Source: a virus
DNA length: 64,000 nt
Direction: 5' to 3' (one strand)
IMG/VR virus record: IMGVR_UViG_3300031703_000599
Location: 34,609-98,608 of that record
Positions within the stretch are counted from its first letter, which is position 1, and every line of letters starts with the position of its first letter. The translations under genes and the position numbers were made by a program. Positions 55,282-63,876 of this stretch are shown here, in pieces. The notes beneath the pieces were generated by a model. The model was not told the origin of the DNA, ran no database searches, and worked only from the letters and a program-made list of their open reading frames with translations.

Positions 55282-56711
55282 ACCTCAGAGTGAGATTTAA
55301 CGCTAACATGTTCTATGATGTGTTTTTTGTCACCATTTAACACAATATCTGCTAGCTGTCTTTTTTGTAATTTTTGTGGGGTCCTAGTGGCATCAGTTTG
55401 TCCGAAAAATAGTTTATCAGTAACATGATATATATCATGTGGTCTCTTTGATTGCTGTGCATTTTTATAGTTCTTGGCAACATCTGATGCAAGCGCGTTG
55501 CCCGTGTACATTACGTAATGTATTTCATCTTTAGAACAACTAGCAACATTTTCTACTCCTGGAACTTCTAATGCTAATGCTTCTACTAATCCTGTGTAAA
55601 CCTTAACACCACCTTTCATAAAGATAACATCATCAAATGCTCTGCCTTTGTAAAACCAAGCACCATTTTTGTTCTCAAACCTATCGCCGTCTGTTTGCCA
55701 GTCACGTGTGCCATACTTGTACCAAAGTACACCATTTTCATCATATTTAAGTTCACCATTATAAAACGCTGGATCGTATACAAACCCATAAAAGTTTTCT
55801 ATTGGATCACCGGGTCTATATTCTGCACGACTATGACAGTCTGCTTCTGTACTTGCCATCATATTGAACATACATACGAAGTTAAATTTCTTCTCAATAC
55901 TTCTAACAACTGATTCTGGAGTATGTCCACCTGAACATTCCCAATACTTGATACCGCTCCAATTAAAATCATCTGGGCATGCATCTACAATATTCTTAAT
56001 TGCAATAGGATATGAGATACAGCAATTAGGATTTGCTTTTTGTATCTGCTCTGGAATATCATCGCCATAATTTAAGAAGTGCAATCCACCGCCAACGTAA
56101 TACATTCGTAGTAAGTTGTAAGGATTGTATGTTGCTGTAAATCCATGCGTACATAGTATGTAAGGTCTTTCATCGTCTTCAAACTCGGGTGCTACTGCAA
56201 ATAAATGTTGAGTTGATGCGTGTGCTGTGCAACCTAATAATGTTTCTCCATTCACAATTGCGTTTTCGTGATCTTCATAATCCCAGAAGAAAGGATACAT
56301 TTCAAAGAACTCTTTAACTGTAGTTCCACTTGTCATTCCTCTGTATATCTCCAATGGATGCAAGATCGACGGACTTAGATCGTCAGTTAACATTGTTATT
56401 TCGTTGCTACGAATAGTACATATTGCGTTAGAGCCTGCAATTAATCCATTTAATTCCATCTTAGATTGTCTAGCATCTGCTTGTGTTGCTGATCCGCCGT
56501 TCTTAACACTAGCAAGAATCCATAAGTAATCATCTATTGTAACTTGATCTTCTGCTACTACGAAAACAACATGCGGACCGATTCCATGTTCTTTTAATCT
56601 TTCTATTTTAGCATCAAGGTTAGCATGTAACTCACCCCATGTAATTTGTTCTGTTGATGAACTTAGAAATATTTGATCATTACTAAGTTGTTTTTGTTTT
56701 TGTTTTAACAT
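55278..56711 (-). CDS. Adenylate-forming enzyme (ANL superfamily), 477 aa
   Basis: Core motifs appear in order: YRGMTSGTTVKEFF (A3 P-loop, T-S-G-T-T), AST-E-A-D (A5-like), TDGDRFENKNGAWFYKGRAF (A7/A8: D-G-D-R-F, G-R-x-D-D) and VKVYTGLVEAL. The C-terminal TRTPQKLQKRQL holds the A10 Lys region. The enzyme activates a carboxylic acid as adenylate, then forms a thioester or amide. No carrier-protein gene is in the window. The substrate cannot be read. Central gene of the operon. Confidence 0.88.
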   Translation of the reverse strand: MLKQKQKQLSNDQIFLSSSTEQITWGELHANLDAKIERLKEHGIGPHVVFVVAEDQVTIDDYLWILASVKNGGSATQADARQSKMELNGLIAGSNAICTIRSNEITMLTDDLSPSILHPLEIYRGMTSGTTVKEFFEMYPFFWDYEDHENAIVNGETLLGCTAHASTQHLFAVAPEFEDDERPYILCTHGFTATYNPYNLLRMYYVGGGLHFLNYGDDIPEQIQKANPNCCISYPIAIKNIVDACPDDFNWSGIKYWECSGGHTPESVVRSIEKKFNFVCMFNMMASTEADCHSRAEYRPGDPIENFYGFVYDPAFYNGELKYDENGVLWYKYGTRDWQTDGDRFENKNGAWFYKGRAFDDVIFMKGGVKVYTGLVEALALEVPGVENVASCSKDEIHYVMYTGNALASDVAKNYKNAQQSKRPHDIYHVTDKLFFGQTDATRTPQKLQKRQLADIVLNGDKKHIIEHVSVKSHSEV

Positions 56712-57583
56712 TATCTTACTACCTTTAGTTTTTCTATACTTTCATTATAAAATTTATTAGGCCCTAGTATATTAGTATAATCGAACGCTGTTCGCCAAAT
56801 CATTCTATCAACACTTTTAACCCAAGAACGTCTATGTAACGTGAGCAATTGGTCACATATTAAAAAGTCGCCTTCTCTGAGAACAAAATCAGTTATGTTT
56901 CTTCCTTTATACAAGTCTTTCCAAAACTTATCTTTTAGTTCTTCTATATCAATTGGTTCGTTTTTATACCATGCTTTGTCAAGGAATGCAGGTTGCCATA
57001 GCATAATTTCTTTATCAGTGTATGGATGTATATTAATTACATTTTGTCTTTCGTCAACGTGTTTAAAAACTTTATAATTGTTTAAACTAGGATCTCTAGC
57101 ATGTTCTTCAGGTGTTCCATATATTCCATGTGAACCTTGATTGAGTTGTGTTTTAACATTGCGCCACCATTCTTTTTCTTCTTCTGATAGATAATTAAAT
57201 GCAACTTGCGTGTTCATTAAACTTAATACAGTATCAGGACACGAACCCACACAATATAATCCTGTTAACAATTCTTTAAATTCACCAAAATGACATACTC
57301 CAAAGTCATGGTGGTATAATAAATCTGATGGACCAAACATTCCATGTGGGTCAGTACCAGTGGGCTGTGATGTAATTAGAGAAAGATCCGGGGTGTCTTC
57401 TGGATTAAACTGCATGTGTCCCATTGATGGATTTGAATCATTTGTATCGCCAATACGCTGACTGATATCAACTAACTCTTGTCTAGTAAATTCTTGGTCA
57501 TGCAACAATATATATCCATTAATTGCTAATTGATACATTGCGTCTTTTAATTCTATGTCGGTGTAGTCTGTTAAATTTTTCAT
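56711..57583 (-). CDS. TauD/TfdA-like 2OG-Fe(II) oxygenase, 290 aa
   Basis: SDLLYHHDFGVCHFGEFK holds the H-x-D pair, and LLTLHRRSWVKSVDRMIWR the distal His and the 2OG-binding Arg. DTPDLSLITSQ and LLTGLYCVGSCPDTVLSL are typical family spacing. The enzyme hydroxylates or otherwise oxidises a substrate with O2 and 2-oxoglutarate. Closely paralogous to the next gene. Starts 1 nt after its stop codon boundary. Confidence 0.85.
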   Translation of the reverse strand: MKNLTDYTDIELKDAMYQLAINGYILLHDQEFTRQELVDISQRIGDTNDSNPSMGHMQFNPEDTPDLSLITSQPTGTDPHGMFGPSDLLYHHDFGVCHFGEFKELLTGLYCVGSCPDTVLSLMNTQVAFNYLSEEEKEWWRNVKTQLNQGSHGIYGTPEEHARDPSLNNYKVFKHVDERQNVINIHPYTDKEIMLWQPAFLDKAWYKNEPIDIEELKDKFWKDLYKGRNITDFVLREGDFLICDQLLTLHRRSWVKSVDRMIWRTAFDYTNILGPNKFYNESIEKLKVVR

Positions 57584-57584
57584 T

Positions 57585-58436
57585 TCAATTTTTTCTATCT
57601 ATGGAATGTGTATAGTCTATTGCTACTCTCCATAGTTCTCTGTTTTTATCTAATATTGGCGAACGGCGGTGTAGAGTATAAAACTGGTCCATAATTAATA
57701 TGTCTCCTGGTCTAAAAACAATGTCTTTGATATATTTTGTTCTATTGATAACAGAATCAAACTTTTCTTGTAATGGTTCTATTTCTATCTGTTTGCCGTT
57801 GTGCCACGCTTTGCTTATTAATGGTGGTTGCCAATATAAGAATTCTTCGCCGCCAACTGGATGTTTGTTTACAACTGGCATTCTTTCATCGCCCGAATGC
57901 GGAGGTGCTTGTATATATTCGCCCATTCGTGCAGTTTCGGCAACCTTTCCACTATTTTTAGGTGGGTTCCAATATTTGCCCATTATACTTCCACCTTGAT
58001 TGTTTAGTTGCACTTCGACTCCACGCCACCATTCTTTTTCTTCTTCCGGCAAGTCTAAAAATGCATCACGATTATTACTCACTGATAAAACAGTATCAGG
58101 ACAATATTCCACACAATACAAACAAATTAACCATTCTTTGTGTTCCCACACATTGTCAACAACATGGTGTACTGTTCCATTTGAATGCCAATGTAAATCG
58201 CAATGTCCAAGTAACATATCCGGTTTAGGAGATACGATTGATATATCTGGATTATCACTAGGATTGAATTTCATGTACCCTAGCATATCATCGTCAGTGC
58301 TTCCTATTCGTCTGCAATAGTCAACTAATTCTTTTTGAGTGAACTGTTGGTCATAATGTAAAGTAAAGCCATCGGTTAGTATACGTTGCGCCTCATCCAA
58401 CATCTCACATTCAGTAAAGTCTTTTATCTGGTTCAT
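57585..58436 (-). CDS. TauD-like oxygenase with altered Fe ligand (H-x-N), 283 aa
   Basis: Aligned with the preceding paralogue, HCDLHWHSNGTVHH replaces the H-x-D metal pair by H-x-N, while the distal His/Arg in FYTLHRRSPILDKNRELWR are intact. LICLYCVEYCPDTVLSV is shared. Loss of the carboxylate ligand may change the reaction or inactivate the enzyme (in halogenases the acid is Gly/Ala). Could form a heterodimer with the other. ATGA overlap with the upstream gene. Confidence 0.8.
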   Translation of the reverse strand: MNQIKDFTECEMLDEAQRILTDGFTLHYDQQFTQKELVDYCRRIGSTDDDMLGYMKFNPSDNPDISIVSPKPDMLLGHCDLHWHSNGTVHHVVDNVWEHKEWLICLYCVEYCPDTVLSVSNNRDAFLDLPEEEKEWWRGVEVQLNNQGGSIMGKYWNPPKNSGKVAETARMGEYIQAPPHSGDERMPVVNKHPVGGEEFLYWQPPLISKAWHNGKQIEIEPLQEKFDSVINRTKYIKDIVFRPGDILIMDQFYTLHRRSPILDKNRELWRVAIDYTHSIDRKN

Positions 58437-58999
58437 TCGTTATCCGCCATGTATTGTCTATAATTTTGAAGTGCTTGTTTATATGATATATCTAATATCT
58501 TAAACTTTACAAACTTTCTCTCTGTAGGGAATGCCGGAACACTATGTTCTTTCATGATATTTAGCAAAGCACATTTGTAAGTGATAAGCCCATACGTTGG
58601 GAAATTTATAGGACCAGTGGGAGAAACTAATTGTATATTTACTGCACATTTAATAGGCTTTACTTTAGTAGTTGACCCAATATTTAATATATCACTGGGT
58701 AATTTATCTGAATGTACTGGAACTGATGTATTTGCTTCTTGAGTAAACGTCAATACTTCTATCTCGTTTGTTCCTAGTAATTCTCGTAATTGTTCGCATA
58801 TATTGTTTACTTCTGAATCAGGTTGAAGTGGGACACTTGCAATTAACCATGTCTCTGGGCCAGCGAACCAACTGTCAGTTTCAGTCTCTTTAAGTTCTTT
58901 AAAGTACGGCTCTAACTCTAACACATCTACTTCTTGTTGAAGTTTTTTGATGTCGTACTGTAGCGTTAGCTCTTGTACGTAATCTGATTCAAGTTGCAT
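58433..58999 (-). CDS. Putative 2OG-Fe(II)-type oxygenase, 188 aa
   Basis: TSVPVHSDKLP gives an H-x-D pair and LLNIMKEHSVPAFPTERKFV the distal His and Arg of a double-stranded beta-helix oxygenase. NIQLVSPTGPINFP lies between them, as in aspartyl/prolyl-hydroxylase-like proteins. Assignment is by pattern only. Third oxygenase in the operon. Confidence 0.6.
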   Translation of the reverse strand: MQLESDYVQELTLQYDIKKLQQEVDVLELEPYFKELKETETDSWFAGPETWLIASVPLQPDSEVNNICEQLRELLGTNEIEVLTFTQEANTSVPVHSDKLPSDILNIGSTTKVKPIKCAVNIQLVSPTGPINFPTYGLITYKCALLNIMKEHSVPAFPTERKFVKFKILDISYKQALQNYRQYMADNE

Positions 59000-59002
59000 T
59001 AA

Positions 59003-59680
59003 CTATCGTTTCTTTAATACAAAGAATATACGTCCGTTGTCTTGACGTATAGTAACGACCATACAACCAAATGCATTGGCTGCATTAATAATAAACTCTG
59101 GTGTCCATTCAAAGAAGTCAATCCATTCAGCTTCTGGTGCAGTGTGCATCTTGCCTGGGTTAACACGAAAGAATAGTAATCCTTTGTCTGATGTAAGTTC
59201 AATTGCATGTGACAGTTCCATTAAGATCTTATCACTGCTTCCAAAGTTAATACTGCCTAAGCTGATAACAACATCATATTCTTTGTCTTTATCTACAACA
59301 TAATCCATTATTGTGCTGTTAACATCAGCTCGTGTGTTGTATGGATCAATTCCTATTAGATTATTAATCTTGCCTTTGAACTCATTGTATCCGCAGCCTA
59401 AGTCTAGTACGTTAGCGGGCTCAAGTGAATTAATTTCATCAATTATACTTAACCCGCTGTACTTGTATTTCTTTGTCTGTGGCTGCCAAACTTTACTAAA
59501 GTATTGCTCTAGTACAAGGGTGTCTATTGTATTAGTTAACTCAACTATACTGTTTGCTTTTGCGTCTACTGTTACGTCAAATGTAGCTGAAATTGCTACC
59601 TTTAAGCTCTGTGGATTCATCAACAGTGCAGGTGACGCTTTAAGCATCTCTTGTAAACGATTAAATATTTTAATATTCAT
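59003..59680 (-). CDS. Class I SAM-dependent methyltransferase, 225 aa
   Basis: VLDLGCGYNEFKGKINNLIG with IDPYN is motif I and the Asp of motif II; paralogous to 48644-49168. About 60 extra N-terminal residues are helical. First gene of the biosynthetic operon, 32 nt after the -10 of a consensus promoter. Confidence 0.75.
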   Translation of the reverse strand: MNIKIFNRLQEMLKASPALLMNPQSLKVAISATFDVTVDAKANSIVELTNTIDTLVLEQYFSKVWQPQTKKYKYSGLSIIDEINSLEPANVLDLGCGYNEFKGKINNLIGIDPYNTRADVNSTIMDYVVDKDKEYDVVISLGSINFGSSDKILMELSHAIELTSDKGLLFFRVNPGKMHTAPEAEWIDFFEWTPEFIINAANAFGCMVVTIRQDNGRIFFVLKKR

Positions 59681-59711
59681 TAATTAAACTCTTTATTATA
59701 CTATCTGTACT

Positions 59712-59740
59712 ATTATACATGATCAATCATGCATTGTCAA
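59712..59740 (-). promoter_or_regulatory. Consensus sigma70 promoter TTGACA-17-TATAAT with palindromic spacer
   Basis: Perfect hexamers (59735-59740, 59712-59717, minus strand). The spacer contains CATGATCAATCATG (59718-59731), an inverted repeat that could be an operator. It drives the biosynthetic operon. Confidence 0.9.
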
Positions 59741-59743
59741 TCT

Positions 59744-59857
59744 TTAGTCGTATATAAAAGGATCTTTCTTTGCCATTTCTTCTAGCTTTTTCTTTAATTC
59801 TTTTCTATATTTGCGTTCTTCGATTATATCTTTAATCCATTTAACTGGGTTCCACAT
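59744..59857 (-). CDS. Small basic phage protein, 37 aa
   Basis: MWNPVKWIKDIIEERKYRKE and KDPFIYD; I recall the K-W-I-K-x-x-I-E-E-R-K-Y-R-K-E ... D-P-F-I-Y plan from small proteins of marine T4-like phages. It overlaps the SGNH gene by 17 nt. Confidence 0.7.
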   Translation of the reverse strand: MWNPVKWIKDIIEERKYRKELKKKLEEMAKKDPFIYD

Positions 59858-60587
59858 TGTAGTTTCTCCTATTCCATGCGTCAAGTACGTGTTCGCCTAG
59901 CAGGCGTTGGCCTGCTTTAGTAAAGTGGCCTTGGTCACCTTTGTTGTTTAGTATATTTACTAATTCTTTATGTTTGCCAACAGCGTCAAACAATGCTGAC
60001 ATGTTTAAATATTGTGCGTGTGTATGTTGGTATTTATAGTCAACATGACTGTGTGTTTTTATTACCCATGTTGGAATGTTGTTACGTTGTAGTATATTAT
60101 TAATATGACTGCATGCAGCTTTAACAAGACTTGGTAACATATCAGTGGCCGCTAGCTTGTGTAAGTAATCAACTGCATTGTCAGTTAAGTCTAAATTCCA
60201 ATTGCTATGTAATTGCTGTTGTAATGCAGGTCTATGCTGTAGTCCTCTGCTTAGTATTACACTGTCTTCTGTTAATTCATGTGTAACTATATTACCTAGC
60301 GTAGTACGAGCCCATAATGAATCTTGTGTTAATAAAAACTTAGGCTCTATGCTTTCTTGTATGATGCATGCATCGTATGTATCTAGCTCAGTACTTAACG
60401 GTCCATCTTCAATTGCTTGTAGCCAATTTAAATACCCTACTCCGTAGCCTGTGTAATGTGTAATTGTAGTTGCATCATTTTGTAATGCATCAATCCAACT
60501 ATGAGTACTAGTTAATTCCTCTTCGTCATTATTGTTAAAGCCATAGCTTCCTCTGCTGTAACTGCATCCTAGTACAAGGAGTTTCAC
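59841..60587 (-). CDS. SGNH hydrolase-like protein, 248 aa
   Basis: Begins MKLLVLGCSYSRGSYGFNNN (G-C-S-Y block I) and ends with GHFTKAGQRLLGEHVLDAW, where the catalytic His is in a D-x-G-H-F context. It overlaps the carbamoyltransferase stop (ATGA), suggesting a joint role in sugar decoration. Confidence 0.75.
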   Translation of the reverse strand: MKLLVLGCSYSRGSYGFNNNDEEELTSTHSWIDALQNDATTITHYTGYGVGYLNWLQAIEDGPLSTELDTYDACIIQESIEPKFLLTQDSLWARTTLGNIVTHELTEDSVILSRGLQHRPALQQQLHSNWNLDLTDNAVDYLHKLAATDMLPSLVKAACSHINNILQRNNIPTWVIKTHSHVDYKYQHTHAQYLNMSALFDAVGKHKELVNILNNKGDQGHFTKAGQRLLGEHVLDAWNRRNYNVEPS

Positions 60588-62086
60588 TTATCATCCGTTG
60601 TAACAACTGTTACGTTATACTGTTCTGTCCAGCGTTTTGCATCCAATTCATTGTCTACCATTGGCTCACCTTTTATGTTTAGGCTAGTGTTAAGTAACAT
60701 TGGTCCATTACCTTCTGCTTGCCACTTGTCTAACAAGTTGTACAGTCCTGGATTTTGAATCTTATTAACAGTTTGTACTCTGCTTGTTCCATCTATATGT
60801 GTAATTGCAGGGTATAAGTCAGGACGTTTTGTACGACCCACAAACTGCATAAACGGACTACTGTGTACACCCTGTGGCATGTCAAAGTATTCGTGTAAGT
60901 ATTCTTCTTTAATGACTGGAGCAAATGGTCTAAACGCTTGTCGTTGCTTAACTGTATTAACTAAATCTTGCATTGATTTGCCGCGTGGGTCAGCTAACAA
61001 ACTTCTGTTACCTAATGCACGTGGACCAAACTCGGCACGTCCACTTGCTACTCCTACCATGCCTGTGTTCTGTAATTCTTTTAATGCAGCATTAACTGGG
61101 TAGCTGCCTGGGATGTTGTAACCTAGATATGGATTATTAAACTCTACAAACTCACGTGTGTGATCTAATACACACCCAATGCTGCTGCCTGCGTCGCCTG
61201 GGTTAGGCATAATCCATACACCTTTAAAGAACTTATGTGCAATGCTATTAGCAACACAATTTAATGCACAACCGCCCATTAGTACAATGTTCTTTGAGTT
61301 AACTAACAACGATGCCTCAACACATAAATGTGTAAATATCTCTTCGTACACTGCTTGAACGCCTGCTGCAATGTCTGCGTAGTCTTGTACACTGTTTAAC
61401 TCGGGTGCCCAGTCGCGGCATCCTCTGTGTAAGTTACGTTTAAATTTAACACTCATCTCGCCTCGTTTCATGGGCACAATGAAATCATTGTATATCTTAT
61501 CTTTATATTTGTTAGGATCGCCTACTGCTGCCCATCCCATTAATATATATTCATCTTCGTTTGGCTTTAATCCAATGCGCTGTGTCATTGCACTGTACCA
61601 CAGTCCTAGACTGTTTGGGTAGCTTTGACTAAATCGTTTCTTTAATGTACGGTCTCGTCCTTCCCACAGTGTAAGTGTTTCAAACTCACCTATGCTGTCT
61701 ATTACTAGTACTGCGGCATCTCTATACGGACTTGTGTAATAGCCTGCAGCGGCATGACTAGCATGATGCCTATGATTAATTACATGATTGTCTATTCCAA
61801 GGGCTGACAGTGTCTTACTTGGGCTAGGTTTATTAAATGCTGTGCTGTATTGGCCTGCACGTAGCTGACGCATCTTCTTTAACCACGGAGTCTCGTACCA
61901 GTGTACCTCTGTTGGTTCACCAAACTCTAATGCTTGTGCAATTAAAGATTCATTTAAATAAGCATCATTCTTTTTACCACTGCTTCGTTCTGCGTGTGCA
62001 GCGAATGCAATGTCGTTACCTTTAAATACTGCAAGGGCTGCATCGTGTGCGTCTGCTGTAATTCCCCATCTAATATGATTATTCAT
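60584..62086 (-). CDS. NodU/CmcH-family carbamoyltransferase, 500 aa
   Basis: HHASHAAAGYY (metal/carbamoyl-phosphate domain), MGGCALNCVAN, EFGPRALGNRSLLADPR and RPFAPVIKEE are the signature blocks. The enzyme makes carbamoyl-adenylate and transfers the carbamoyl group to a hydroxyl, often on sugars or natural products. I recall homologues in T4-like cyanophages. The nearby nucleotidyltransferase, HAD and SGNH genes suggest a glycan acceptor. Confidence 0.92.
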   Translation of the reverse strand: MNNHIRWGITADAHDAALAVFKGNDIAFAAHAERSSGKKNDAYLNESLIAQALEFGEPTEVHWYETPWLKKMRQLRAGQYSTAFNKPSPSKTLSALGIDNHVINHRHHASHAAAGYYTSPYRDAAVLVIDSIGEFETLTLWEGRDRTLKKRFSQSYPNSLGLWYSAMTQRIGLKPNEDEYILMGWAAVGDPNKYKDKIYNDFIVPMKRGEMSVKFKRNLHRGCRDWAPELNSVQDYADIAAGVQAVYEEIFTHLCVEASLLVNSKNIVLMGGCALNCVANSIAHKFFKGVWIMPNPGDAGSSIGCVLDHTREFVEFNNPYLGYNIPGSYPVNAALKELQNTGMVGVASGRAEFGPRALGNRSLLADPRGKSMQDLVNTVKQRQAFRPFAPVIKEEYLHEYFDMPQGVHSSPFMQFVGRTKRPDLYPAITHIDGTSRVQTVNKIQNPGLYNLLDKWQAEGNGPMLLNTSLNIKGEPMVDNELDAKRWTEQYNVTVVTTDDK

Positions 62087-62531
62087 TTATATTAACTCTA
62101 TTCATTATTGCGGCATCATCGCCGCATATCGCTCTAATAGCAGGTATGTTGTCTGGTAATGGTTTGTTGTGTAAATCTAACCATACACCTTTACTGCACT
62201 GTACGTGCTTACCTGGGTAACACCATACCCATCCATTACTTGTTAGTGTGCAATCATCTTGGTCATGAAAGAAGAAGTGTGCATCAATGTGCATCAATGG
62301 TGGAATACATTCAATTGTTTTAGCGTGTACAATTACCTCACGCTTGGCTAGAAACTTCTCATCTGCCCATGCCTGTGGATTATCGTGTCCATACCACAGC
62401 ACTCCATTTAACAGTTGTACGTCTACTTCTACATGATGTCCAGCTTCAATTGCCTCATTCATATATTCCTGTGTGTTCTCACGTGTACTATCACGTCCTT
62501 GGTAATTGCCTCTGTGTGCAATAAAATCCAT
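62079..62531 (-). CDS. Minimal GDPD-like phosphodiesterase, 150 aa
   Basis: MDFIAHRGNYQGRDSTRENT with HVEVDVQL and WYGHDNPQAW contains the His-Arg, Glu-x-Asp and His of glycerophosphodiester phosphodiesterases. At 150 aa it is much shorter than the usual 240-300, so the barrel is incomplete. Activity is possible because the catalytic His, Glu/Asp and second His are present. Overlaps the carbamoyltransferase by 8 nt. Confidence 0.75.
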   Translation of the reverse strand: MDFIAHRGNYQGRDSTRENTQEYMNEAIEAGHHVEVDVQLLNGVLWYGHDNPQAWADEKFLAKREVIVHAKTIECIPPLMHIDAHFFFHDQDDCTLTSNGWVWCYPGKHVQCSKGVWLDLHNKPLPDNIPAIRAICGDDAAIMNRVNINE

Positions 62532-62543
62532 ACACCCTGTCCT

Positions 62544-63257
62544 TTATTTGTTTAAGAAATTTTCTAAGTCTTCTGGAGTGCCTATGCCTATCATTGATGT
62601 AACAGGAATAGCAGCAATATACGTATCATGTAACAGTGCTATTGTGTAATTAAACACAGGGCATGTATAAAACTCTCCATTTACTCTGTCGTTCATATCA
62701 ATCATTCGTTCAACGCTTTCAATAAACTGCTGACTATTTTTCCAATAGTACCAGCCTGTAGTAGCCCACTCACTTATAGCAATCTTTTCTGCTACAGCTA
62801 ATACTCCATTTTCTTCATTTATAGCTGCATAACTCCATTTAGAATCCTTCTCAGGGCAATGAAATACACTAATTGCGCCAACTATCTTATCATCGTTTAT
62901 CACACTATGCATTGAGCGCAAATTCCATTCAGTGTGTTGATCACAATTACTAATGAATATACTGCATCCTTCTTCTTCGAAATGTTCCCTTGCTAACATT
63001 ATAGTACATGCTGTGCCATCTGTCAAGTCATTAATTTCAACTACTGTAGCGTCTGGATACCATTCTAATATGTCTTCTCGTAAGTTATGTGCTTTTTGCA
63101 CAATAAAGATACGTTCATCAAATTCAAGTCCAATGCATCGCTCGCTGTGAACAAACATCGGAACTCCATTAACTGGTATCATGGGCTTAGGAACAGTATA
63201 GCCAAGTTCATCGAATCTACTGCCGTTGCCTGCCATAGGCATTATTAATTTTAACAT
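62544..63257 (-). CDS. Sugar nucleotidyltransferase-like protein, 237 aa
   Basis: MLKLIMPMAGNGSRFDELGY and VPKPMIPVNGVPMFVHSERC match the G-x-G-x-R ... P-K-P motif of NTP-transferase (RmlA/GalU-like) enzymes. ISNCDQHTEW carries the catalytic Asp region. Activates a sugar phosphate. 12 nt from the GDPD gene. Confidence 0.85.
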   Translation of the reverse strand: MLKLIMPMAGNGSRFDELGYTVPKPMIPVNGVPMFVHSERCIGLEFDERIFIVQKAHNLREDILEWYPDATVVEINDLTDGTACTIMLAREHFEEEGCSIFISNCDQHTEWNLRSMHSVINDDKIVGAISVFHCPEKDSKWSYAAINEENGVLAVAEKIAISEWATTGWYYWKNSQQFIESVERMIDMNDRVNGEFYTCPVFNYTIALLHDTYIAAIPVTSMIGIGTPEDLENFLNK

Positions 63258-63258
63258 T

Positions 63259-63855
63259 TTATTTCCTTATGTGTTGTAGTTTGGACAGCGTGTCTGCGCT
63301 GTTTATTACACTGATCACAACACAACCACTCGCGATTGCGCATTGTATTCCAACTGGACTGTCTTCAAATATCAGTGTAGTTTCTGGTGTGCTGTTAGTA
63401 TATTCAACTATGTCTAAGAACGTAGTTGTGTCTGGCTTTGCTGGAAAGTCTGTTGCTGTGTTAATCTTAACAAATAGATCTTTAATTTGCAACAAGTCTA
63501 AGCTAGCGTGTACAAACAATTCAGTTGCATTACTTGCAACGGCTAATTGATAGCCTGCATCTTCAAGTCTATGCATCTCTGCACATAACTCCACGTTGTA
63601 TATTATGTATTCATGTAAATGTGCTTGCGTATGTGATTGCTTAATTTGATTTAACTTATCTCCGTTAAACTCATATCCTTTGGCATGTAATATACGTATC
63701 TTTTCACGTGTTGGACGACCTTCTACTTCCTCATCTGTAAACACTGCAAGTGGGCAAACTACTGCAATTGCAGCACGAAACCCATCTTGATGTAGTTCTT
63801 TACAGTCTGCTAATGTACCATCAAAGTCAAATATTATTGTTTTTATGTTTTCCAT
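63259..63855 (-). CDS. HAD-superfamily hydrolase, 198 aa
   Basis: IIFDFDGTLADCKEL (motif I with two Asp), LAVASNATELFV (motif II), and TLIFEDSPVGIQCAIASG (motif IV) are complete. Phosphoglycolate/sugar phosphatase subgroup. Likely acts on the sugar phosphate of the adjacent nucleotidyltransferase. Confidence 0.9.
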   Translation of the reverse strand: MENIKTIIFDFDGTLADCKELHQDGFRAAIAVVCPLAVFTDEEVEGRPTREKIRILHAKGYEFNGDKLNQIKQSHTQAHLHEYIIYNVELCAEMHRLEDAGYQLAVASNATELFVHASLDLLQIKDLFVKINTATDFPAKPDTTTFLDIVEYTNSTPETTLIFEDSPVGIQCAIASGCVVISVINSADTLSKLQHIRK

Positions 63856-63876
63856 TTAATTGGTTTCTTTTAATTC

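Noticed and set aside
49227-63855. Interpretation of the right half as a bacterial chromosome segment
   Set aside because: Promoter style, overlaps, codon/base composition and interspersed phage-type small genes (59744-59857, 48448-48651) continue unbroken, so I favour one phage genome. A chimera cannot be fully excluded.
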